Below are positions 35,303 through 43,004 of a DNA stretch of 64,000 nt, piece by piece (within the stretch, counting starts at the first letter, position 1; each line of letters begins with the position of its first letter). This DNA comes from Aminobacter anthyllidis. Its GTDB lineage: Bacteria > Pseudomonadota > Alphaproteobacteria > Rhizobiales > Rhizobiaceae. The notes beneath the pieces were generated by a model. The model saw nothing but the letters and a program-made list of their open reading frames with translations, ran no database searches and had not been told where the DNA came from. The stretch spans positions 620,001-684,000 of the forward strand of contig NZ_JAFLWW010000001.1 in NCBI RefSeq assembly GCF_018555685.1. Reading direction: 5' to 3'. The translations under genes were made by a program, and so were the position numbers.

Positions 35303-36400
35303 ATGCTCATCACTTTGACCATCGAGAATGTCGACAGGCTGCCGAATGGCGGACCGCTATTCTACGGTTCGAATGGTCGCAGCTTCGCCATCGGGCGCGA
35401 AAATCGCGACTGGAACCTGCCCGACCCCGACCTCTTCATCTCCGGCCTGCATTGCGAAGTCCGCTACGACAGGGGCACGTTCTGGCTCTACGACGTCTCG
35501 CGCAACGGCACGTTCGTCAACGGGTCGAGCCAGCGCGTCACCGACCCGCATCCGCTCATCCATGGCGACCAGCTTTCGATAGGGCGCTACATCGTCTCGG
35601 TCGCGGTAGAAGATGATCGGAACGCCAGCAACGACTGGGGCAATCCGATCCCGGCCCGCCATGTCGGTGACATCGGCCAGCCCCCGCCACAACTCGCAGA
35701 TCCCTTCTTCGGTGGCGCGAGCAACGGCCAGGCCGCGGCCGGCGTCGCGGCGCGTCAGCCAGTCCAGCATGCGCGCGCGCCGCAGCCGATACCAGTCCAA
35801 CTCGCTCCCGCGCCGCAGCCGCAAAGGCCGGAGGCCACTGAACTGCTCCGGCTCATCGCGTCTGGCGCAGGCGTTTCCGCCGACATGTTCCTGCAGCGCG
35901 ATCCGAAGGATGTCGCGGCCGAAGTCGGCGCCGTGCTGCGCGCGGTTGTCGACGAGCTTGCCCTGTTGCTCAAGGCACGCGCCGCCGCCAAGGCGCTCGC
36001 CAAGAGCAGCCAGCGCACGATGATCGGCGGCGTCGACAACAACCCGCTGAAGTTCATTCCGCGCTCGGAAGAAATCCTCGAGATCATGTTTGCGCAGCGT
36101 CGCTCCGGCTATCTTGACGCCAGGCACAGCGTCGAGGAGGCATTCCGCGATCTCAAGACCCATGAGCTCGCGACCTATGCGGCGATGCAGGCGGCGTTGT
36201 CGCGGCTGCTTTCGGAACTGTCGCCTGATGCCATCGAGCGGAAGCTGCCCGCCTCGGCCTTCGTGTCGAAGAAAGGCCGCGCCTGGGACATGTTTGTCGC
36301 GACATGGGAAGCCAAGGAAGCCGCGCACGAGAACGGCATGCTCGACGTCTTCTTGGCCTATTTCAGCGAGGCCTACGCCAAGTCGGCGAACAAGAAGTAA
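35303..36400 (+). CDS. FHA-domain T6SS protein TagH, copy 2
   Basis: A 365-residue paralogue of the first TagH. Residues about 20-100 form an FHA domain with IGRENRDWNLPDPDLFISGLHCEV, the phospho-threonine binding pattern. The linker is shorter than in copy 1. The C-terminal domain shares NPLKFIPRSEEILEIMF and WDMFVATWEAK with copy 1 (NPLKFLPTVDDALATIL, WDLYKKRHREI). It opens a second plus-strand unit, tagH2-tssL2-tssM2, directly downstream of the divergent vgrG. By analogy it should read phosphorylated TssL2. Confidence 0.87.
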   Translation: MLITLTIENVDRLPNGGPLFYGSNGRSFAIGRENRDWNLPDPDLFISGLHCEVRYDRGTFWLYDVSRNGTFVNGSSQRVTDPHPLIHGDQLSIGRYIVSVAVEDDRNASNDWGNPIPARHVGDIGQPPPQLADPFFGGASNGQAAAGVAARQPVQHARAPQPIPVQLAPAPQPQRPEATELLRLIASGAGVSADMFLQRDPKDVAAEVGAVLRAVVDELALLLKARAAAKALAKSSQRTMIGGVDNNPLKFIPRSEEILEIMFAQRRSGYLDARHSVEEAFRDLKTHELATYAAMQAALSRLLSELSPDAIERKLPASAFVSKKGRAWDMFVATWEAKEAAHENGMLDVFLAYFSEAYAKSANKK

Positions 36401-36571
36401 CGTCGCCCGACGAATCCGATCTCTCAGTCGATCCTTCCGTTGCTCCTGCCGGCTCGGCCACGGTTCCCATCGGCTTTTCCTTGCATTACGATGCGTTGTT
36501 GGCACGTGACCGGAGGCGTCTGCGGCATTGTCATGGCATGGCAGCCGTCGCGCGAAAGCGGGTAATCGGCG

Positions 36572-38107
36572 ATGAGTTCGAAGGACGATCCTTCCGGCTC
36601 CGACGGCAGAACCGTCATTCGCGGATCGCCGCACCGCGTGTCGCGACCAGACCAATCGCCACTGCCCGCGTCGCACCCCCCAGCTTCCGATCCGACCATC
36701 ATCTACACCGCCGGCGCCGAGCGGCAGATGCCGGCTTCGGGCACGGTGATCTATCAAGGCAGGCCTCTCGTCGAAGGTTCTGACGACACGGCTCGCAACA
36801 GCCGCAAACAACGCAAGCAGGCAACAGCGGCGGCCGGCACTTCACAGGACGCCCTGTTCGAGGCCGCCGAGCGTGTTCAGGTTGCCGGTGCCAACCCGCT
36901 GATATCGGCCGCGACACCGCTTCTGATCCTGTTCGGCCATCTCAGGACGGTGACAGTCGAAACCGACCCGGCCGTGCTTGCTCAGTACGTCGCCGAGTGC
37001 ATCGACGAGTTCGAATGGAAAGCCGCCGAAGCGGGCGTGACCGAAGACGACGCCCACATCGCGAAATACGCCCTTTGCGAGACCGCAGACGACATCATTG
37101 CTAACCTGCCGGGTCTAGGGCCCAACATATGGGCGCAGCACAGCATGTTGTCGCGCTTCTATGACATCGATGCGCCGGGCAACGGCTTCTTCGACGCACT
37201 CAACTCGGTGCTGGCCGATCCGGCGGAGCGCGGCGACCTGCTCGAACTGATGCATGCCTGCATGTCGCTCGGCTTCGAGGGCCCATATCGTGGCGTGGCC
37301 GGCGGCGAACAGAGCCTCGAGCCCGTTCGCCAGGATATCTATGCCGCGCTGCGCTATTTCAGGCCGCTTGCCGACGAGGGCATTTCCCCGCATTGGCAGG
37401 GCCTCGCGGCCACCGTGGGCACCCGGCGCCCCTACCGGCTGCCGCTGTGGGCGATCGCCGCATTAGCGCTCGCCTTCGTCACTGCCGCCTTTTTTTGGAT
37501 GCGCGGCGGCGTCACCCGGGACGGTGACGCGCTTGCCGCGACATTGCTGGCACTTACTCCTGCCACGCCTGTCATCATCGAACGCACCGACTTCGCCCCT
37601 CCCGTCGAGCATGCCGAACCGGACGCGAAAGCCGAGCCTGTCGAAGCGGCTCCGACCATGGCGCAGATCTACCGCATCCGAGCAGCACTCGCCGACGATA
37701 TCGGCGCCGGCGGGCTGACGGTCACCTCGAAGGGGGAGTTCATCGTCGTCGAGATCAACAACGAGCTGCTCTTCGAATCGGGCAAAGCCGAGACAAGGCC
37801 TGAATTCACGCCCGTGGCGGCACGCATTGCCGCTGCATTCGCCAGCGAACCGGGTCCGATCAAGATCGTCGGCCACACCGACAACGTGAAGCCGCGCCAG
37901 TCCAGTGCCTACAAGTCGAACTACGATCTCTCCGTTGCCCGGGCCGAAGCGGTGGCGAAAGCCCTCGCCCCGGGGATCGGCGACGCCACGCGGGTAACTG
38001 TCGAAGGAAAGGGAGAGGACGTGCCGATCGCCGACAACGCGACCGCCGACGGTCGCGCCTTGAACCGGCGCGTGGATGTCATGATCCGGCGGGAGGACAC
38101 GCCGTGA
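36572..38107 (+). CDS. T6SS membrane protein TssL with OmpA-like domain, copy 2
   Basis: A second TssL of 511 residues. The N-terminal 90 residues form an extended, probably disordered tail with three similar motifs: RTVIR (Thr14), PTIIY (Thr42) and GTVIY (Thr58). Thr14 in this context matches, from memory, the PpkA-phosphorylated Thr14 of Agrobacterium TssL. The DotU domain follows (about 100-275, LISAATPLLILFGHL, LMHACMSLGFEGPYRG), then one membrane segment (290-310) and an OmpA-like domain (about 385-511, IVGHTDNVKPRQSSAYKSNY, GRALNRRVDVMIRR). It is clearly a full-length DotU protein, not a stray OmpA protein. Confidence 0.93.
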   Translation: MSSKDDPSGSDGRTVIRGSPHRVSRPDQSPLPASHPPASDPTIIYTAGAERQMPASGTVIYQGRPLVEGSDDTARNSRKQRKQATAAAGTSQDALFEAAERVQVAGANPLISAATPLLILFGHLRTVTVETDPAVLAQYVAECIDEFEWKAAEAGVTEDDAHIAKYALCETADDIIANLPGLGPNIWAQHSMLSRFYDIDAPGNGFFDALNSVLADPAERGDLLELMHACMSLGFEGPYRGVAGGEQSLEPVRQDIYAALRYFRPLADEGISPHWQGLAATVGTRRPYRLPLWAIAALALAFVTAAFFWMRGGVTRDGDALAATLLALTPATPVIIERTDFAPPVEHAEPDAKAEPVEAAPTMAQIYRIRAALADDIGAGGLTVTSKGEFIVVEINNELLFESGKAETRPEFTPVAARIAAAFASEPGPIKIVGHTDNVKPRQSSAYKSNYDLSVARAEAVAKALAPGIGDATRVTVEGKGEDVPIADNATADGRALNRRVDVMIRREDTP

Positions 38108-38135
38108 GCGCGCGCCGCCGTATTGTGTTGTCGCC

Positions 38136-41100
38136 ATGATGGCCTGGCTGCTCAGGATCTTGAGCGTCATCGCACTGGCCGGCTTTGCCGCGGCCGTGTG
38201 GTTTGCCGCCCCCCTGATCGTCCTGGCCGACAGCCGACCGCTTGAACCTGTCTGGCCGCGCCTGGCCGTCATCGGCATCATGGTGGCCTTGGTCGCAGGC
38301 GTCGCCCTGCTCCGTGCCTGGCATGCCCGGCGGGCGCAACAGGCGCTCGCAGCCGCGGTTGCCAGCGACAGCGCCTATGATGGCGACGCCAGCTTGCTCG
38401 AAACAGGCATGGCCAAGGCAATCGCTGCGCTCAAGCGTGCCAGCGGCAAGCGCAATTTTCTCTACGAGGTGCCCTGGTATCTGATCATCGGCGCACCCGG
38501 TGCCGGCAAGACCACGGCGCTGGTCAATTCGGGACTCAAGTTTCCGCTCGCCGTGTCTGGCGCAGCCCAGCCGGTGCCCGGTGTCGGCGGCACGCGGAAC
38601 TGCGACTGGTGGTTCACCGATGAAGCGGTGCTGATCGATACTGCCGGCCGCTACACCACGCAGGATTCCGATACCGAAAGCGATCGCAAGGGCTGGCTCG
38701 CCTTCCTGTCGTTGCTCAAGAAGCACCGCGCCAGGCAGCCGATCAATGGCGTGATCGTCGCCATCAGCCTGGCGGACGTGATGACGTCAAGCGATCAGGA
38801 GCTTGATGCCCATGCCGTTATCATCCGCAACCGCCTGCAGGAAATCCATGAGACGCTGAACATCGGCTTCCCGGTCTATGTGCTGTTCACCAAGGCCGAC
38901 CTGATCGCCGGCTTCATGGAAAGTTTCGGCAATCTCGATGAAACCGGCCGGCGCATGGTCTGGGGCGCGACGTTCCAGGGCACAGAGCGCAAGGCGAACA
39001 TGGTCGGCGAAGTACCTGTCGAGTTCGACGCGCTCGTGCGCCGCCTGTCCGAAGACGTGCCGGATCGCCTGCAAGGCGAGCCAGACCCGCTCGCACGCAT
39101 CTCCATCTTCAGCTTCGCCGCGCAGTTCGCCTCGCTCAGGCAGCGCAGTGCAAATTTTCTCGGCCGCGTCTTCGAGCCGACGAAAAAGCAGGCCAACGCC
39201 ATCCTGCGTGGCTTCTATTTCTCCTCCGGCACACAGGAGGGCACGCCGATCGATCGCGTGCTCGGCGCCATCGGCCGCAGTTTCGGCAACGGCTCCCAGG
39301 CGCAGCTTTCCGGTACCGGCAAGAGCTTCTTCCTGCACGACCTGCTGGCCAGGGTCATCTTCGCCGAAGCTGGCTGGGTTTCCTACGATGACGCAGCCGA
39401 CCGGCGTGCCAGACTCGCCCGCTTCGCCGGGATCGGCGCCATCACTCTTGTCGCCGCAGCGGCACTGGGGGCGTTGGCCATAAGCTACGCCACCAACAAG
39501 GCGCTGATCGCAGCAACCAGCCAGGCGGCCGAAAGCTACACGTCGTCCGCCGCCGCGCTGCTTCAGGCGGAAACCCTATCCGACGTCGACCTTGAGAATG
39601 TCATCGATGCGCTGGAGAGCATCAGTGGCCTGCCAACCGGCTACGAGAACCGCGACGAGCCGACGCCGGCTCGGGAAATGCTCGGGCTTAGCCAACGCGC
39701 GCGGCTGCTTTCGGCATCGGAAACGACCTACCGGCTGGCGCTGGAGCGGATGTTGCGCCCGCGCCTGCTGCTTCACCTCGAGCGGACGATCGAGGTGAAG
39801 ATGAGCGATCCTGCCGCGCTTTATGACGCGCTCAAGATCTACCTCATGCTCGGCGGCGAGGCGCCGAAGGTCGATGACGAACAGATCGTGTCGTGGATGA
39901 AGCAAGACTGGGAGAAGAACCGCTATCCAGGTCCGCAGAATCGCGAAGGCCGTCTCATACTGGAAAAACACCTGCGGGCGATGCTCACGCTCGACGATGA
40001 GTTCGATCCGGCATTCGAGCTCAATCGCCTCGTCGTCGAGTCGGCGCAGCGCGCGCTGGGCCGCATGACGGTCGCCGACCGCGCCTCCGCCCTGATCGCC
40101 TCGGCGCTGTCTGCCGCCACTCTCGACGACTTCATCGTCGCCACGAAAGGCGGTCAGGAAGCAAAACTGGTGTTCGAGACCGTCGATGGCAGCGACCTGT
40201 CGGCGCTGCGCGTTCCCGGCCTCTACACCCATGCCGGCTTCACCGATTTCTACCTGACAGAGCTTTCCGGCATCGCGCAAAAACTCGTCGACGAGCAGTG
40301 GGTCATCGGCGCCGGCGGCGAGCAAGGCGATGTGGACCAGGAGTTGCTGCGGCTCGGCCCCGAAATGCTCGAGCGCTACAGCAACGAGTTTTCGGCCGCA
40401 TGGAACGGCGTCCTCGACAAGCTGAAGTTCAGGCCGATGTCGGCGGATAAACCGGAGTACCTGGCGCTTTCCGCCGCCGGCTCGCCCAGTTCGGCGCTGG
40501 CACAGCTGTTCGAGGCGATAGCCCGCGAAACGGCGCTGACACGCGGCGCAAGTGCCACGGGCGACGCCGATGCCCGCGGCGAAGGCCTTGCCCGCATCGG
40601 CATCGAACTGGCAGGCCGCAAATCCGCCAGTCGCGCCGGCGCAGCCTTCGCCAATGCGCCGACCGTCGTGCCGGGCGCAAACATCGAGGCCCAATTCCGC
40701 CCGTTCCAGCTTCTCGTTGACGGCCGTCCCGGCCAGCGGCCGATCGATGCCCTGATCCAGAATTTCCATGCCGTCTATCAGAGCCTGACGATTTCTGCGG
40801 CGGCCCCGTCTCAAGCCGGCCGGGTCAATGCCAATCTGCAGCTGCAGATATCCAACCTCCGCGCCAATGCCTCGCGTGTGCCCAAGACGCTGTCGCGGAT
40901 GGTCCATGCCGCAGCCGACGATTTCGAAGGCGATGTCGCGGAAACCTCTGTCGCGCAACTCAACCAGTCGCTGCAGGAAACCGTCAGCGGCCCATGCGAG
41001 GAGGTGATCGCCAACCGCTATCCCTTCGGCACCGGCGCCAGCCAGGACGTTCCGATCGGCGACTTCGCCAGGCTTTTCGCGCCCAGCGGCGTCATCGACA

Positions 41101-41651
41101 GGTTTTTCGCCCAAAATCTCGCCTCCTTCGCCGACATGTCGGGCCAGGAGTGGCAGTGGAAGCAGGAGTCGCGCCTCGGGCGTGGGCTGTCGCGGTCGAC
41201 GCTGAAGCAATTCCAGCTTGCCGCCGAGATCCGTGACGCGTTCTTTCCACTTGGCGGCTCGATGCCTGCGGTCAACATCACCTTCACGCCGTTTTCGCTG
41301 CATGGCGACGCCGATATGGCCCTGCTCGACGTCAACGGACAGGTCGTCCAAAGCTACCAGAACGGCAGCAGCCCTGGCATCGTCACCTGGCCCGGCAGCG
41401 CGTCCGCCGGCTCGGCCAATCTCAGCCTGACGCCGGAGCTGCCCGGGCGCGAGTCCGCCATCAGGTTCGAGGGCCCATGGGCACTGAAACGCCTGCTCGA
41501 CGCAGGAACGTCAACGCTCAACGGCGACAAGCTCGAACTGCGCTACGTCATCGGCGGCCGCGATGTCGCTTACACGGTCCAGATCAACCCGCCGGGCAAC
41601 CCGTTTGCGCTTGCCGCATTCTCCGGCTTCACCTGCCCGAAGGGCCTGTGA
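38136..41651 (+). CDS. T6SS membrane protein TssM (IcmF), copy 2
   Basis: A second full-length TssM, 1171 residues. Two membrane segments lie at about 4-30 and 42-60. The Walker A motif GAPGAGKT at 119-126 differs slightly from copy 1 (GPPATGKT), and LIDTAGRYTTQ and FTKADLIAGF are present. A third membrane segment lies at about 425-447, and the C-terminus ends GFTCPKGL, matching copy 1 (RFTCPQNI). The two copies are clearly divergent, so this is an old paralogue or an imported second set rather than a recent duplication. It lies 28 bases after tssL2. No second TssJ, TssK or baseplate genes accompany it. Confidence 0.94.
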   Translation: MMAWLLRILSVIALAGFAAAVWFAAPLIVLADSRPLEPVWPRLAVIGIMVALVAGVALLRAWHARRAQQALAAAVASDSAYDGDASLLETGMAKAIAALKRASGKRNFLYEVPWYLIIGAPGAGKTTALVNSGLKFPLAVSGAAQPVPGVGGTRNCDWWFTDEAVLIDTAGRYTTQDSDTESDRKGWLAFLSLLKKHRARQPINGVIVAISLADVMTSSDQELDAHAVIIRNRLQEIHETLNIGFPVYVLFTKADLIAGFMESFGNLDETGRRMVWGATFQGTERKANMVGEVPVEFDALVRRLSEDVPDRLQGEPDPLARISIFSFAAQFASLRQRSANFLGRVFEPTKKQANAILRGFYFSSGTQEGTPIDRVLGAIGRSFGNGSQAQLSGTGKSFFLHDLLARVIFAEAGWVSYDDAADRRARLARFAGIGAITLVAAAALGALAISYATNKALIAATSQAAESYTSSAAALLQAETLSDVDLENVIDALESISGLPTGYENRDEPTPAREMLGLSQRARLLSASETTYRLALERMLRPRLLLHLERTIEVKMSDPAALYDALKIYLMLGGEAPKVDDEQIVSWMKQDWEKNRYPGPQNREGRLILEKHLRAMLTLDDEFDPAFELNRLVVESAQRALGRMTVADRASALIASALSAATLDDFIVATKGGQEAKLVFETVDGSDLSALRVPGLYTHAGFTDFYLTELSGIAQKLVDEQWVIGAGGEQGDVDQELLRLGPEMLERYSNEFSAAWNGVLDKLKFRPMSADKPEYLALSAAGSPSSALAQLFEAIARETALTRGASATGDADARGEGLARIGIELAGRKSASRAGAAFANAPTVVPGANIEAQFRPFQLLVDGRPGQRPIDALIQNFHAVYQSLTISAAAPSQAGRVNANLQLQISNLRANASRVPKTLSRMVHAAADDFEGDVAETSVAQLNQSLQETVSGPCEEVIANRYPFGTGASQDVPIGDFARLFAPSGVIDRFFAQNLASFADMSGQEWQWKQESRLGRGLSRSTLKQFQLAAEIRDAFFPLGGSMPAVNITFTPFSLHGDADMALLDVNGQVVQSYQNGSSPGIVTWPGSASAGSANLSLTPELPGRESAIRFEGPWALKRLLDAGTSTLNGDKLELRYVIGGRDVAYTVQINPPGNPFALAAFSGFTCPKGL

Positions 41652-41770
41652 ACCGGTGAGGAAGCAGGGCGATATCGCACGTGTTAATTTCTGTACTCTA
41701 ACGCACGGGCCTGTGGCAGACTGAAGACGCGCGCGTCAACACGCAACGCAGAGGGGCGCTTGAGAAGCGC

Positions 41771-42547
41771 TTGAGGCCATTGAACAATGTTGCCCTCCCC
41801 TTCGAAAGCTATGGCGTCAGCCACAAGGGCTGCGTCCGTCAGGTCAATGAAGACAGCTACCTGATCGAGCCTCGAAGCGGCTTGTGGGTGGTCGCCGACG
41901 GCATGGGTGGGCATGACGCCGGAGAAGTCGCCTCCGCCAGCATCGTCGAACATTTGTCGACGATCGGCATTCCCGAATCGGCACCAGACCTGCGCGCGCG
42001 CTTCGTCGACAGGCTGAGACTGGCCCATTCCGACATCCGCGAGATTTCCGACTCGCGTGGCGCGACGATGGGTTCGACGGTCGCGGCACTGCTCGCCATG
42101 GACGGCAAGTTCGCCTGCCTGTGGCTTGGCGACAGTCGCGTCTACCTGGTGCGCGATGGCGCAATCTCGCAGGTCTCGCACGATCACACCGAGGTCCAGG
42201 AACTCCTCGATCGCGGCGCGATCACGGCCGAGGAAGCGCAAACCTGGCCGCGCCGCAACGTCATCACCCGCGCCATCGGCGTCAGCGACGACATCGACGT
42301 CGACTTCCGTCAGGGCGACCTCTTGCCCGGCGATGTCTTCATTCTGGGCACGGACGGGCTGACCGCCCATGTCTCGGACGACGAGATCGAGGCGGCGGTG
42401 GTTTCGACGACACCGCAGGCGGCATGCGAAGACCTGTTGGCAAAGGTTCTCGAGCGCGGCGGAACGGACAACGTCACCATTGTGCTGGTGCGGATTCGGG
42501 GCGAGGCCGACGGTGCAGCTTCTGGGGCTTTGGCGGGAGGCCGATAG
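41771..42547 (+). CDS. pppA: T6SS PP2C-type phosphatase PppA
   Basis: Metal-dependent Ser/Thr phosphatase, predicted to reverse PpkA-mediated phosphorylation. All PP2C motifs are visible in 258 residues: VNEDSYLI, VVADGMGGHDAG, GSTVAALLAM, CLWLGDSRVYLV, TRAIGV, LGTDGLTAHV and GGTDNVTIVLV. There is no membrane segment. The start is a TTG (41771, or a second TTG at 41780); no in-frame ATG exists nearby. In Agrobacterium this activity is fused to TagF; here it is a separate protein. It overlaps the DUF1036 gene by 35 bases. Confidence 0.9.
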   Translation: MRPLNNVALPFESYGVSHKGCVRQVNEDSYLIEPRSGLWVVADGMGGHDAGEVASASIVEHLSTIGIPESAPDLRARFVDRLRLAHSDIREISDSRGATMGSTVAALLAMDGKFACLWLGDSRVYLVRDGAISQVSHDHTEVQELLDRGAITAEEAQTWPRRNVITRAIGVSDDIDVDFRQGDLLPGDVFILGTDGLTAHVSDDEIEAAVVSTTPQAACEDLLAKVLERGGTDNVTIVLVRIRGEADGAASGALAGGR

Positions 42548-43004
42548 CGGCCGGCAAGACGATGCGGACGGGATCGGGGACCGAACCGATGCACGCGCGG
42601 CGCTTGTTGCCCTCCTGGCGCTGCTGTCGCTGCTCTTCGCCCCCAATCTGGCCCGAGCGGAATTCACCGTCTGCAACCAGACCCTCGACGTCGTCAATCT
42701 CGCCGTCGGTCAGGAGGTCGACGCTGCATTCCAGACCGATGGCTGGTGGACGATCGGCGCGAACCAGTGCGTCAACGTCATCCGCGACGAACTGGCCAAC
42801 CGCTACATCTACATCTACGCGACCGACGTCTTCGGCAACGCGATACTCAGCGGCTCGACCGACATGTGCGTCGAGCGCAAGCGCTTCACCGTGCGCGGCA
42901 TCGACGAATGCTGGCAGCGCGGCCACATCGCTGCCCGGTTCTATGAAGTCGACACGCTCGAACAGGCCCGCTGGACCTTCTTCCTGACCGGGTCCTCGCC
43001 ATGA
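42513..43004 (+). CDS. Exported DUF1036 protein
   Basis: A 163-residue secreted protein. I placed the start at the GTG at 42513, inside the end of pppA, with GCGAGG six bases upstream. This gives an N-terminus followed by a hydrophobic segment (ALVALLALLSLLFAPNLARA) as signal peptide. The mature part matches DUF1036: FTVCNQTLDVVNLAVGQE, DGWWTIGANQCVNVI, YIYIYATDVFGNAI. Conserved cysteines suggest a disulfide-stabilised periplasmic domain. The stop overlaps the ATG of the peptidoglycan-hydrolase gene (ATGA), so the two products are probably made together. Function unknown. Confidence 0.75.
   Translation: MQLLGLWREADSGRQDDADGIGDRTDARAALVALLALLSLLFAPNLARAEFTVCNQTLDVVNLAVGQEVDAAFQTDGWWTIGANQCVNVIRDELANRYIYIYATDVFGNAILSGSTDMCVERKRFTVRGIDECWQRGHIAARFYEVDTLEQARWTFFLTGSSP

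Noticed and set aside
39576-41351. A 591-codon minus-strand frame opposite tssM copy 2
   Set aside because: It has antisense composition typical of high-GC genes, no ribosome-binding site and no family features.
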